Below are positions 46,412 to 55,753 of a stretch of 64,000 nt of DNA, piece by piece. The DNA comes from Myxococcus sp. CA023 (GTDB lineage: Bacteria > Myxococcota > Myxococcia > Myxococcales > Myxococcaceae). The stretch covers positions 124,001-188,000 of the forward strand of contig NZ_JAAEAH010000002.1 of the NCBI RefSeq assembly GCF_010998615.1, given 5' to 3'. Position numbers and translations under genes: made by a program. Every line of letters starts with the position of its first letter. Position 1 is the stretch's first letter. Under the pieces are notes generated by a model. The model worked only from the letters and a program-made list of their open reading frames with translations, was not told where the DNA came from and did not search any database.

Positions 46412-47299
46412 TCAGGGAGGTGGGCCATCCAGCATGCCCACGTTCTTGCCCCGACTCTTTCCGAGGAAATCATGAGGGATGTCCTCCAGCGCCTCTCCCG
46501 CCATGTCGCCGGCCTTCATCGCCTCACCAGCCGCGACGATCTGCGGGTGGACATCCGTCGACAGCAACTCCACCGCCTCCCGCGTGGTCGCGTAGTCCGG
46601 AACCGCGTGGTCGGCAGCGGCCTTCTTGACCCAAGCGAAGAGCTTCATCAACTCCCTCTTGATGTACTCGCTGTAGAGCGCGTGGTGGAAGTGGATGGGG
46701 GTCCTGCGGTGTAGCGGCAGGCCCAGCGCCACCGCGGCGTACTTCACCATCGGCAGGATGATCATGTTGAGCTGATTGTTGAGGTTGTAGCCCTCCCGCA
46801 TCAGCCCCGAGCGGACAATCAGCGGCACCCTCCCCTTGGGTTCAATGCCCGCGCCCGCGTCAATCACCGCGGCCTTGAACTCCGCGTTGGCCACGATGTG
46901 ATGCGCTTCATGGGAGAAGGGCATGCGCGCGCTGGTCTCGAAGTTTCCGTCGACGGTGATGTCCCACGCCCCAGCGGTGTCGGGTTGCCTGGCGGCATCC
47001 GCCGGCCACGTGTACTTCGCCGGGGTCTGCTGCGCCTTCAGCCGCGCCTGGTGGCGGTGGCTGCACGGGTTGCTCGTGCGGTAGTCACTGATGTGCCGGT
47101 TGACGCAACCATGCTCGTGGTCATCCGCGAGGTAGGAGCCCTCCCAGGAGTGGGGTGAAGGCGGAGGCTTCGGCTTCTTCTCTGCCGCGCCCTTCTTGCC
47201 CGCCGTCCCTCCATCGGCCTTCTTCTTGATGATCTTCTTCTTGAGGGGAACCTCCTTGACCGAGATCTTCTTCGCCGTGGTCTGCGACGTCTTCCCCAT
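46412..47299 (-). CDS. AHH-domain nuclease effector (type VI toxin)
   Basis: 295 residues from the ATG at MGKTSQ, which has GGAGG upstream. A Lys-rich N-terminal tail (KKKIIKKKADGG) precedes a region with possible metal-binding Cys/His (HEHGCVNRHISDYRTSNPCSH). The C-terminal AHH domain shows HEAHHIV, EGYNLNNQLNMIILP and HRRTPIHFHHALYSEYI; AHH is an HNH-like nuclease fold of polymorphic toxins. Downstream of PAAR and DUF6484 genes and upstream of an Imm11 gene, it is probably the cassette's DNA- or RNA-cleaving toxin, delivered into rivals. Confidence 0.82.
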   Translation of the reverse strand: MGKTSQTTAKKISVKEVPLKKKIIKKKADGGTAGKKGAAEKKPKPPPSPHSWEGSYLADDHEHGCVNRHISDYRTSNPCSHRHQARLKAQQTPAKYTWPADAARQPDTAGAWDITVDGNFETSARMPFSHEAHHIVANAEFKAAVIDAGAGIEPKGRVPLIVRSGLMREGYNLNNQLNMIILPMVKYAAVALGLPLHRRTPIHFHHALYSEYIKRELMKLFAWVKKAAADHAVPDYATTREAVELLSTDVHPQIVAAGEAMKAGDMAGEALEDIPHDFLGKSRGKNVGMLDGPPP

Positions 47300-47386
47300 G
47301 GCTGCCTCCAAGAGGGCTGCGACGCCCGGAGCCGTATTCGGGTGCCGCGGCCCATTGCCTGCGTCAGCGGCATCCTGGGCACCTGC

Positions 47387-47896
47387 TCAGTTGATCTGGA
47401 CCTTCCCGCCCTTGATGCGCTGCACCTGCTCCGCCTCGGTCCGGATGTTGACGCCGCGCAGGATGACGTCTCCGTTGCGACGCAGGGTGAGGCTCGCCTT
47501 CCCACACTTCAGCGTGACTTCTTCCCGCGCCTCGAGGCTCACCTGCTTGCCATCCACCTCGGCTTCCCGTGGACCGGCGTCCAGTGACTCAAGGAGGGCC
47601 TCCGTGAGCGGCGCGGGGCTGTTGCGCTGAACGAGCCCGACGAGGACAGGCAGGGCGGGGTTTCCCTCCTCGAAGAGCAGGAGCGCTCCCTGCCGCTCCA
47701 CCGAAGCGCGCCGAATGGCGTCCGGCGCCAGCTCCACCGTGGTGCGCACAGGGAGCGGACCGCGACGGTTGCCCTCGAAGTCCACCAGCAGCACCCCGTT
47801 CGCGCTCGCCCCGGCCACCCACCCCACTCGCGGCGCGAGGATGAGCTCTTCGGAGAAGGCCGCGCGGGGTTTGCCGCTGCGATGGGACGCGTCCAT
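47387..47896 (-). CDS. DUF6484 domain protein (type VI effector accessory)
   Basis: 169 residues. GWVAGASANGVLLVDFEGNRRGPLPVRTTVEL is the DUF6484 signature; the C-terminus has a beta-helix-like Vgr/gp5 tail repeat (EAREEVTLKCGKASLTLRRNGDVILRGVNIRTEAEQVQRIKGGKVQIN), as in the tip of spike proteins. It may thus be a short spike-like or adaptor protein. It lies 3 bp after the PAAR stop. Confidence 0.8.
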   Translation of the reverse strand: MDASHRSGKPRAAFSEELILAPRVGWVAGASANGVLLVDFEGNRRGPLPVRTTVELAPDAIRRASVERQGALLLFEEGNPALPVLVGLVQRNSPAPLTEALLESLDAGPREAEVDGKQVSLEAREEVTLKCGKASLTLRRNGDVILRGVNIRTEAEQVQRIKGGKVQIN

Positions 47897-47899
47897 GGT

Positions 47900-48364
47900 C
47901 TAGAGCTCCTTCCCACAGGTATCGCAGGGGAGTTCCTCGGGCCGCTTGCCGAGCCCGACGACGGGCGGCTGCAGCAGCGGCGCCGGAGGCGTGTTCTTGT
48001 CGTTGTGCAGCATGAGGTCGAAGGCGCGCGCCACGTTCTTTCCCTCGAACTGCACATCGAAGGAGTAGTTGACGAACTCGGCCTTGCCCTTCGTCTTGCC
48101 AGAAACCACGCCGCCGCCCGCGGTGCCAGCCTCGTCTCCGGTGCTCATCTTGAAGCTGGAGTCCTTCACGCACACCGGGTTGCCCCCCACGGAGACCTTC
48201 TTGGTGCCCTGGTCGGTATCCGAGGACCTGGCGATGTTGGGATAGGGAATGGGAATCGGCCCGGCGGGGCTTGGCGTCTTGCACACGTCCGGGAAGGCGA
48301 CGGTGACACCATTGGAGTCCTTGGTGACAACGGACATCTTGTTCACGCCAACGGCATTGGCCAT
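47900..48364 (-). CDS. DUF4150 PAAR-like spike-tip protein
   Basis: 154 residues from the ATG at MANAVGVNKMSVVTKDSNG. DVCKTPSPAGPIPIPYPNIA, KKVSVGGNPVCVKDSSF, STGDEAGTAGGGVVSGKTKG and VNYSFDVQFEGKNVARAFDL are the DUF4150 pattern, a PAAR-like sharp cone that caps VgrG and carries effectors. The usual His/Cys metal ligands are present in part. It heads the minus-strand effector cassette. No VgrG, Hcp or sheath genes occur in the window, so it must use a remote type VI machine. Confidence 0.9.
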   Translation of the reverse strand: MANAVGVNKMSVVTKDSNGVTVAFPDVCKTPSPAGPIPIPYPNIARSSDTDQGTKKVSVGGNPVCVKDSSFKMSTGDEAGTAGGGVVSGKTKGKAEFVNYSFDVQFEGKNVARAFDLMLHNDKNTPPAPLLQPPVVGLGKRPEELPCDTCGKEL

Positions 48365-48653
48365 GGGCGAAAGCCTATCTCTTTTGAAATTCCATTGGCG
48401 ACTCGCGGCAAGCAACAAGACCTCTGCGCAACATCAACAATCCTACCAAGCCTGCGCGTATGTTGACACAAACACAGTCAATTACCCCCAAGCACCGCTC
48501 CGACCAACTAGGGATTGCGCACTTTGTGGGTGTTCGTTCCGGGGACTCCGGTAATGGGGCTGTGGCCCCAGCGCCGCTCAGGAACGGCTGGAGGCCCCGT
48601 CACGCGGTCACCCTTCCGAGGGGCCAGTGCAAACGCCCAGACGCGCCCCCAAC
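48365..48653. other. Intergenic region between type VI cassette and CRISPR array
   Basis: 289 bp. The left third is relatively AT-rich (TCTTTTGAAATTCCATTGG, ACACAAACACAGTCAATTAC) and probably holds the promoter of the leftward type VI cassette. The right third has a hairpin listed separately. No gene seen. Confidence 0.5.
48564..48596. terminator. Hairpin beyond the distal end of the CRISPR array
   Basis: Arms GGCCCCAGC and GCTGGAGGCC (nine pairs, one bulged A) around a 14-nt loop, about 58 bp past the terminal repeat in the direction of array transcription. It may end the pre-crRNA transcript. Confidence 0.4.
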
Positions 48654-51600
48654 GCGTTGAACGCCTTTCGGCATCACGGCGAGCGGGATTATGAAGCCTT
48701 GGAACTGCGACTGCCGGAAGGAGTGCTCAACGCCTTTCGGCATCACGGAGAGCAAGACGGTCACCATGACCCAGATGACCAAGAGCGAGCGGTTGTGCTC
48801 AACGCCTTTCGGCATCACGGCGAGCGGGACACTGCGGACTGGAGGGTTGGGCGGCGGACGGCGTCACGTGCTCAACGCCTTTCGGCATCACAGCGAGCGG
48901 GACTGCCCTTGGGGGTCGCGTGCAGGCCGCCCAGGCCGGGTGCTCAACGCCTTTCGGCATCACGGCGAGCGGGACTGCTGTGCCTGGCGGCGCTCGCGTC
49001 GGTTCCGGGCGTGCTCAACGCCTTTCGGCATCACGGCGAGCGGGACCCTGGAGGACGGCACGACGCAGGCGCACTCACCGCTGTGCTCAACGCCTTTCGG
49101 CATCACGGCGAGCGGGACGAATCTCCAGCGCCACGTCCGCGAGGATTTGCCGCGTGCTCAACGCCTTTCGGCATCACGGCGAGCGGGACAGACGACGGCT
49201 GACGCATTTGGGGAGGTGGCCGACGTGTGCTCAACGCCTTTCGGCATCACGGCGAGCGGGACCACGCTCGTTCCCTTCTTCGACTGGAGGGGCGTCAGGT
49301 GCTCAACGCCTTTCGGCATCACGGCGAGCGGGACTTCTCCTCGTCGCGGATCTCGTGCAACGGGACGAGTGCTCAACGCCTTTCGGCATCACGGCGAGCG
49401 GGACGTACCATCGGCGCCGGAGATCTGTCGCGACTCGACAGCATGTGCTCAACGCCTTTCGGCATCACGGCGAGCGGGACGCCGCTGCAACGTCTGGTGC
49501 GCCTGCGGAAGGAGTGCTCAACGCCTTTCGGCATCACGGCGAGCGGGACTTGTGAAGAAGAGGCGCTGCGTCGGCGCATCACGTGCTCAACGCCTTTCGG
49601 CATCACGGCGAGCGGGACACTCGCCAAGCTGCTCGACGCAGCCGTGACTACCTTGTGCTCAACGCCTTTCGGCATCACGGCGAGCGGGACGTTGACCTCG
49701 GCGGCGCCAGCGGGGTCCAGGAAGTGCTCAACGCCTTTCGGCATCACGGCGAGCGGGACCAATTTCGTGACCGTTTCCCTGAAGCCTATGGGGGAGTGCT
49801 CAACGCCTTTCGGCATCACGGCGAGCGGGACGCCATGGGGTGTCAGTGCGTCGTGGTACCTGCTAGGGGTGCTCAACGCCTTTCGGCATCACGGCGAGCG
49901 GGACAGGTGTCGCTGGAGGCGCTGTCCCTGGTGACGGAGGAGTGCTCAACGCCTTTCGGCATCACGGCGAGCGGGACGCGGACCACCCAAGTGTACTCAA
50001 GGCGCTGAGTTATTCCGGGTGCTCAACGCCTTTCGGCATCACGGCGAGCGGGACTGACTGCCGCCATCACAGCCCCTCTGCGCAGCCGACGGTGCTCAAC
50101 GCCTTTCGGCATCACGGCGAGCGGGACCGTCCGAGGTGGTGACAATCGCCCCGTGCTGGCGGGACGTGCTCAACGCCTTTCGGCATCACGGCGAGCGGGA
50201 CCTTCAACGTCACCATCTACTTCGGCCAGCGCTCCGAGTGCTCAACGCCTTTCGGCATCACGGCGAGCGGGACGTGTCGTAGAGGCCAACTACCCGGGGT
50301 TCTGCTCGGGTGCTCAACGCCTTTCGGCATCACGGCGAGCGGGACCTGGACTCCTTCTACGCCAGTCCGCGCCAGTTGCGTGCTCAACGCCTTTCGGCAT
50401 CACGGCGAGCGGGACCCTAGGAGGCGTGATGGCGACGGGCGACGTTGAACAGGAGTGCTCAACGCCTTTCGGCATCACGGCGAGCGGGACCGGAATGGGG
50501 TTGTTCATGCAGTCATTCCGCCAGGACAGTGCTCAACGCCTTTCGGCATCACGGCGAGCGGGACCGGGAGGAGATGGTGGCTGTGCTCTACGCGATCCTG
50601 TGCTCAACGCCTTTCGGCATCACGGCGAGCGGGACCTGGACCCAGGACGGGCAACGTGTCGCAATCCCTCGTGCTCAACGCCTTTCGGCATCACGGCGAG
50701 CGGGACTTGAGGACCGCCCCTGCCTTGCGGCGAGGGGAGAGTGCTCAACGCCTTTCGGCATCACGGCGAGCGGGACGTAGGCGCCTGCGCTGTTCCGTCC
50801 GAGGACTCGTGCGTGCTCAACGCCTTTCGGCATCACGGCGAGCGGGACTCAACGCGGGCGAGCGCAACCGCTTCAGCCTCTAGTGCTCAACGCCTTTCGG
50901 CATCACGGCGAGCGGGACGATAGTCGGTCTATTGCTGCCCGGCTTGCGCTTAGTGTGCTCAACGCCTTTCGGCATCACGGCGAGCGGGACCCGGGAACGG
51001 CCCGTACGGCTGAGCCGGGTCAGGCGTGCTCAACGCCTTTCGGCATCACGGCGAGCGGGACTATTCCCGCCGGCATTTCTCCGCACTGCAAAGCTTGCTG
51101 GTGCTCAACGCCTTTCGGCATCACGGCGAGCGGGACAGCCAGTCGGGTTGGCCCTCGAAGTCGGTGGAGTTGTGCTCAACGCCTTTCGGCATCACGGCGA
51201 GCGGGACATGTCGCCTACGGCAAGGCGTCGGCGGAACTCGAGTGCTCAACGCCTTTCGGCATCACGGCGAGCGGGACACCCAACCCCAAAGGAAACTCAC
51301 CATGGCCCACAAGTGCTCAACGCCTTTCGGCATCACGGCGAGCGGGACCCTGGGGCCCTCGCGATGCACGAGAAGAGCGGGCTGTGCTCAACGCCTTTCG
51401 GCATCACGGCGAGCGGGACAGCGCCTGACCGGCTACGACACGACCGATGACCGGTGCTCAACGCCTTTCGGCATCACGGCGAGCGGGACCATTCGCTGGC
51501 CACCATGCGCCCAGCGCAGGCCGTAAGTGCTCAACGCCTTTCGGCATCACGGCGAGCGGGACGAGCCCGGAAAAATTTCGAGAAAAGCTTCTCCATATGT

Positions 51601-51918
51601 GCTCAACGCCTTTCGGCATCACGGCGAGCGGGACATGGGGAGGAACTGGTTGAAGCGATTGAGAAGTAGTGCTCAACGCCTTTCGGCATCACGGCGAGCG
51701 GGACCACGAGGTGGCGGGCAAGGACGGGCAGGCGCTGTCGTGCTCAACGCCTTTCGGCATCACGGCGAGCGGGACTGTGGGAGCCTTCGAGGTCGAAATA
51801 CCCGGAAGCGTGTGCTCAACGCCTTTCGGCATCACGGCGAGCGGGACTTGTATGCGGCCATGCGCCACGGCGACACCCACGAGTGCTCAACGCCTTTCGG
51901 CATCACGGCGAGCGGGAC
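48654..51918 (-). CRISPR. CRISPR array, 46 repeats and 45 spacers
   Basis: The repeat is 36 nt. On the plus strand it begins GTGCTCAACGCCTTTCGG and ends CATCACGGCGAGCGGGAC. Spacers are 33-41 nt (most often 36). Repeats near the left end are degenerate: 48654-48689 (starts GCGTTG, ends GAT), 48723-48758 (three changes near the 3' part) and 48868-48903 (one change). The right-hand repeats are identical. Thus the leader is on the right, next to cas2, and transcription runs leftward in line with the cas operon. In that orientation the repeat contains ATGCC-GAAA-GGCGT, a stem with a tetraloop for Cas6, and would leave the handle TTGAGCAC before each spacer. Confidence 0.98.
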
Positions 51919-52023
51919 TGCCCGCCTGAATCTCCCAGCAATTCCAGCACCTTACAAACCCCTTTTCAAGCACCTCCCCCTCCTTCACGCAGGTTGGCCG
52001 TCCCAGGCCCTACCCAGAATCAC

Positions 52024-52040
52024 CAACCCTATGAAACCAC
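52024..52040. repeat. Leader direct repeat, copy 1
   Basis: CAACCCTATGAAACCAC, 106 bp from the first repeat. It differs at one base from copy 2. Confidence 0.7.
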
Positions 52041-52085
52041 TCGGCTTTTCATCGATCATGCACCTATTCACCTGTCAAAGAGCCC

Positions 52086-52102
52086 CAACCCTATGAAATC
52101 AC
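52086..52102. repeat. Leader direct repeat, copy 2
   Basis: CAACCCTATGAAATCAC, 62 bp (about six helical turns) from copy 1, in the same orientation. Confidence 0.7.
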
Positions 52103-52168
52103 AAAGGAATCCGCCGTTTTCGCCGCTGCGGGTCTCCGCCACGGCGAGGTGCTTGATTGTCGCCTGCT

Positions 52169-52462
52169 TCACAGCACCTTGAACGGTGCGGGCTCCTCCG
52201 GCCAGTCCTCCTTCGCGTTGATGGCGCGCACGCGCTCCACGCACCCGCCACACAGCCCAATCACTAACAACGTATCCACGGCATCCATCCGCCGCGACAG
52301 CTCCCAGCGCAGCTTCTCCCGGTCCCGGTCCGTCAGCGAGCAACGGAACACCGAGAGCTGCAACCACTCCCCATATCCCTTCAGCAGGGCATACACCTTC
52401 CGCCACCGCCGCGGGTCGCGGATGTCATAGGTAATCAGATACCAACGCCTCGGCTCGGCCAT
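52169..52462 (-). CDS. cas2: Cas2 spacer-acquisition protein
   Basis: 97 residues. [25 protein letters not shown] is the Cas2 ferredoxin-fold start with the conserved Asp of [25 protein letters not shown] and the later strand TLLVIGLC complete the fold. With Cas1 it forms the integrase that inserts spacers at the leader. Last gene of the cas operon, 3 bp after the cas4-cas1 stop codon and directly ahead of the leader. Confidence 0.97.
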   Translation of the reverse strand: MAEPRRWYLITYDIRDPRRWRKVYALLKGYGEWLQLSVFRCSLTDRDREKLRWELSRRMDAVDTLLVIGLCGGCVERVRAINAKEDWPEEPAPFKVL

Positions 52463-52465
52463 GGC

Positions 52466-54127
52466 TCACCTCAAGCGGAACGTCGCGAACAGCCCCGGCT
52501 TGCCGGTCCACTCCTTCTCCAGCAGCCGCACCTCCAGCTCCACCAGCCGCGCGTAGCTGAGCGAGTACCCCAGCACGTTGTGCTTCCACGTCTCCCGCTT
52601 GCGCCGCTCGTACAGCTCGATGGCCTTCGCCCGCCCCGCCTTGCTGAGCCAGACGTGCTCGGACGTCACCTCGAAGTCCGCGTCCGCGTCCCACGCCCGC
52701 CGGTTCACCGAGGCCACCAGCGGCATGTCCGCCAGCGGCACTCGGAACAGCTCCATCACATCCAGCCCCAACGGCCCCGCCGTGCCCCGGGGCTGGTGGT
52801 AGAAGCCAAACGCCACGTCCAGTCCCACCGCCCGGATGGCCGCCTCCACCTCCCGGTGGACCAACCCATATAGGAAGCCGAGCACCGCGTTGAACCGGTC
52901 CCTCGGAGGCCGCCGGTTGCGCCCGTCGAAGCGCAGCCGCGCGTCCACGTCCTCGCCTTGAAGGTACGGCAGTGCTCCGAAGTACCGCGCCGCGCCCGCG
53001 CCCTCCAACCCCAGGAGCACCTCCAGCGACGGCGCCTCCTCGCATTTCGGCAGCAACGCCCGGAGGTCCCGCACCGCCGAGGCCAGCACCTGACGCGACT
53101 CCGAATCACCGCGCGAGGCGCGAAGCAGGAAGCGGAGCTGCCCCTCCAGCTTCGCCGCCACCAGGCGGCGGGCGAGCCCCAGACACACGGACGCCTGCCG
53201 TAGCGCCTCGAACTGCCGCAGCCGCCGGTGGATGTTGCCCGCCCCACCGCCCAATCCCCCCAGGTAGCGCCCCCCGGACGTGAACCAGTGCACGCCGATG
53301 TCGTTCTCCACGCAGTACGCCAGCGCCTGCGCACTCACCTGCACCGCCCCGTGCGCGATGAGCGCCGACACCATGCGCCCTGGCTGCCTCGACGGCGCAC
53401 CCTCCCCTTCCGGAGGCGTCACCACCAACTCCTCCGCCGCCCGCCCCACCCGCGCTCCAGGCGTCGCGACGTGCAGCACCTGCCGCACGTCGTCCTCCGG
53501 GAAGAGCCGGGGCCGCTCCTCCCCAGCTCGCTGCCGCTCCTCCTCCGGCAGGCACACGGGCGCCAGCGAGCACTTCGCGCACTTGCGCTCCTCCGGTGTC
53601 ACGGGCGGCCGCTCCCGAGACGCACGCAGCAACCGGGCCCGCGTCACGGCCGCCGCCACGTCGCCCCGCAGCGCCTCATCCAGCGGGAAGCGCACCGTCG
53701 TGTCCGTCTGGTGGTAACGGACCCGGCACTCCACGGGCGCCCCCGGGAAGCGCTCCTCCACCAGGAGCGCGTAGGCCCCCGCCTGGAGCCGGTCACTTGG
53801 CCACGCCTCCGGCGCGTCGCTTCCAGGCGCATGGCGTCCGCGCTTGTGCTCGTAGACGACCAGCGTCCCCTCCCGCGTCCTCACTGCGTCCACCCTTCCG
53901 TGCAGGCCCAATGCCTCACTCGCCAGCTCCAGCTCGACGCGCTCGCCCTCCTCCTGGAGCTGGATGTGCAGCCGCCGTCCCGCGAACACGGCGGCGTCCG
54001 CCACGCGCAACTCCTCCACTTCCTCCAGGTAGAAGAGCCGCTCGCAGTACGCCAGCGCGTGCAGCGCGTGCGTACGGATGGACGGCTCGCCGACGACAGG
54101 CTTCGGACTCGTGGATGATGCGTTCAT
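52466..54127 (-). CDS. cas4-cas1: Cas4-Cas1 fusion protein
   Basis: 553 residues from ATG 54127; a TTG directly after the cas5 stop is an alternative start. The Cas4 half (1-200) keeps the RecB-type nuclease (Asp80 in GRVDAV, Glu93/Lys95 in EHKRG, QAGAY at 115-119) and four iron-sulfur Cys (28, 183, 186, 192). The Cas1 half (210-553) has the metal-binding Glu375 (GLEGAGAARYF), His444 (GFYHQPRG) and Glu459 (LDVMELFR). Fusion couples PAM-dependent trimming of prespacers to integration. Such fusions are known from type I-G and some I-B/MYXAN systems. Confidence 0.96.
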   Translation of the reverse strand: MNASSTSPKPVVGEPSIRTHALHALAYCERLFYLEEVEELRVADAAVFAGRRLHIQLQEEGERVELELASEALGLHGRVDAVRTREGTLVVYEHKRGRHAPGSDAPEAWPSDRLQAGAYALLVEERFPGAPVECRVRYHQTDTTVRFPLDEALRGDVAAAVTRARLLRASRERPPVTPEERKCAKCSLAPVCLPEEERQRAGEERPRLFPEDDVRQVLHVATPGARVGRAAEELVVTPPEGEGAPSRQPGRMVSALIAHGAVQVSAQALAYCVENDIGVHWFTSGGRYLGGLGGGAGNIHRRLRQFEALRQASVCLGLARRLVAAKLEGQLRFLLRASRGDSESRQVLASAVRDLRALLPKCEEAPSLEVLLGLEGAGAARYFGALPYLQGEDVDARLRFDGRNRRPPRDRFNAVLGFLYGLVHREVEAAIRAVGLDVAFGFYHQPRGTAGPLGLDVMELFRVPLADMPLVASVNRRAWDADADFEVTSEHVWLSKAGRAKAIELYERRKRETWKHNVLGYSLSYARLVELEVRLLEKEWTGKPGLFATFRLR

Positions 54128-54172
54128 GCCTTGGGGCCCCCCGCCCCGGTACCGCGTGACAACGACAGACAA

Positions 54173-54817
54173 CTATCCAGCGCCCTCCGCGAGCGGGATG
54201 CGCGGAAGCCGTTGGAGCTCGGGAGCAGCCAAGACCTCTTCGAGCCGCCCCACCTCGTAGCGAGTGCCACGAGTGCCCACATGGTCCACCCAGACCGGCA
54301 GGGTGAGGGCACCGGTGGACGCTGTCAGGAAGGCCCGACAGCCCGCGGGTGGCCGCCCCTCCGGGAGCAGACGCGCGTCATTGATGAGGTGCGTGGACTC
54401 CCCGAGCGACCACGCCCCGGCCCGCGTCACGGAGCCGGGCTCACGTATCGCCCGGACGACGCGGTCCTCCAGCGATTCACCCGAGTCCGGCTCCTCCCGG
54501 CTGTCGCACCAGACCACCAGGCGCGCATCGATGACGAGCTGTTGCTGGTCCGGCGCGGCGTTCTCGTCATTTCCCTTCGCGACCTTCAGGTTCTTCGACC
54601 GCCAGAAGGTGCGAAGCACCGTGCTGATGACAGGCGCGTTCAACAACCCCGCCGTCACGCGGCAGCCCCGGTGCCGCTCCCGGTCCTGCTCACCAACGAG
54701 CGAGAGCAACGCGCCGTAGCACGTCGCGGGCGGCGGCAGGACCTCGGTCTCCACCAGCTCGCGCGCCCGGCCCTTGCGCCAGCACGCCACGGGCACGGAC
54801 AGTTCGAGCGCGATCAC
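54173..54817 (-). CDS. devS: Cas5, DevS type
   Basis: 214 residues. Starts at GTG 54817 overlapping the cas7 stop (GTGA), with GGAGGTGAGG upstream. LELSVPVACWRKGRARELVETEVLPPPATCYGALLSLVGE is the Cas5 RAMP start with the Tyr-Gly-containing glycine loop; STVLRTFWRSKNLKVAKG and VWVDHVGTRGTRYEVG fit the MYXAN (Cmx5/DevS) branch. Cas5 caps the crRNA 5' handle in Cascade. In M. xanthus devS is needed for proper sporulation and negatively autoregulates the dev operon. Confidence 0.93.
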   Translation of the reverse strand: MIALELSVPVACWRKGRARELVETEVLPPPATCYGALLSLVGEQDRERHRGCRVTAGLLNAPVISTVLRTFWRSKNLKVAKGNDENAAPDQQQLVIDARLVVWCDSREEPDSGESLEDRVVRAIREPGSVTRAGAWSLGESTHLINDARLLPEGRPPAGCRAFLTASTGALTLPVWVDHVGTRGTRYEVGRLEEVLAAPELQRLPRIPLAEGAG

Positions 54818-55722
54818 TTCTTCCTCACCTCCAGCCGCTTGCACGCCGCGCGGCAGGCGGCGACCACGCCCGAGTGAAGCTCCGCGCCCGAGAGCACCTC
54901 GCGATCCTCCACGCCCAGCCCCTCCACCACCTGCCCGCCCAACACCAACTCCTTCGCGGGGACGTCGCCGCTCTTCACCTTTCGCAGCAGCGCGGCGAGC
55001 TCCACGCCCCCCGCGCGGGAGGACGGCTCGAAGGCATACAGGATGCGCGGCGCGGCCTCCTGGGTGAGCCGGAAGACGACCGACTCCGGACTGAAGTCGA
55101 AGAGGAAGCGGCCGTGGTTGCCCGCGACGGGCCCCAGCGCGCAGAGCTGGTTCAGCGCCGTCACGGCCCGGGCCGGCACTCGCAGCGCCTCCGGCGTCAG
55201 CGCCACGCCGTACTGATAGCGCGTCGCGTGCATCTCCGTCCCGTAGGGCACGGGGTTGCTGCCCTTCTTCTGCGCGGAGGGCGTGGCCCCAGGGCTCGCG
55301 GCGTTGAAGGTGACGTCCCCGGACCACGGCGTGAGGCTCACCGCCCGAGACACCTCCAGCACCGCGCGGCGGACCTTCGCCGTGCCCTTCTCCTTCTCCT
55401 GCTTCGCCCCCTCCGCGGACATGAAGCCCAGCAGGTCATCATCGATGTAGGTCTTCTCCTTCGACTTCCCCGACCAGGCGCTGAAGGCGGCGTCCTTCCA
55501 CTCGTTGGCGCGTGACGCGTCGTCATAGGTGCGGTTGCACGGCTCCTGCTCATTCAAGCGCCGCCGCAAGGCGAAGCGGATGGACTCGGCGGAGACGGTG
55601 GTGTGGACCTGTCCGTTCCACACCAGCTTCTGGAGGCTGGTGATGTTTCCCTCGGTGAGGCCCCGGTTGTTGGCGGCGGTTCCCAGCGGCGTGACGAAAG
55701 CGGCGAAGACGTGAAGGCTCAT
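54814..55722 (-). CDS. devR: Cas7, DevR type
   Basis: 302 residues from ATG 55722. LHVFAAFVTPLGTAANNRG, EGNITSLQKLVWNGQVHTTVSAESIRFALRRRL and MHATRYQYGVALTPEAL are hallmarks of the Cas7/Cst2/DevR family that forms the Cascade backbone along crRNA. In M. xanthus devR mutants fail to sporulate normally. It follows cas8 by 31 bp and overlaps cas5. Full length for the family. Confidence 0.95.
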   Translation of the reverse strand: MSLHVFAAFVTPLGTAANNRGLTEGNITSLQKLVWNGQVHTTVSAESIRFALRRRLNEQEPCNRTYDDASRANEWKDAAFSAWSGKSKEKTYIDDDLLGFMSAEGAKQEKEKGTAKVRRAVLEVSRAVSLTPWSGDVTFNAASPGATPSAQKKGSNPVPYGTEMHATRYQYGVALTPEALRVPARAVTALNQLCALGPVAGNHGRFLFDFSPESVVFRLTQEAAPRILYAFEPSSRAGGVELAALLRKVKSGDVPAKELVLGGQVVEGLGVEDREVLSGAELHSGVVAACRAACKRLEVRKK

Positions 55723-55753
55723 GAATGGACTCCGGGAAGGTGTGTGGAGCTGC

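Larger units (their letters stand above)
51919..52168 (-). promoter_or_regulatory. CRISPR leader
   Basis: 250 bp between the newest repeat and the cas2 stop codon, lower in GC than the surroundings. It contains two copies of CAACCCTATGAAAYCAC, at 52024-52040 and 52086-52102, 62 bp apart, which could be anchors for the Cas1-Cas2 adaptation complex or for a host factor, or promoter elements. No gene is present. Confidence 0.7.

Noticed and set aside
48627-51929. Many ORFs of 60-318 residues reading CSTPFGITASGT or LNAFRHHGERD in repeats
   Set aside because: These are translations of the CRISPR repeat in several frames; the 36-nt unit has no stops in them. They are not genes.
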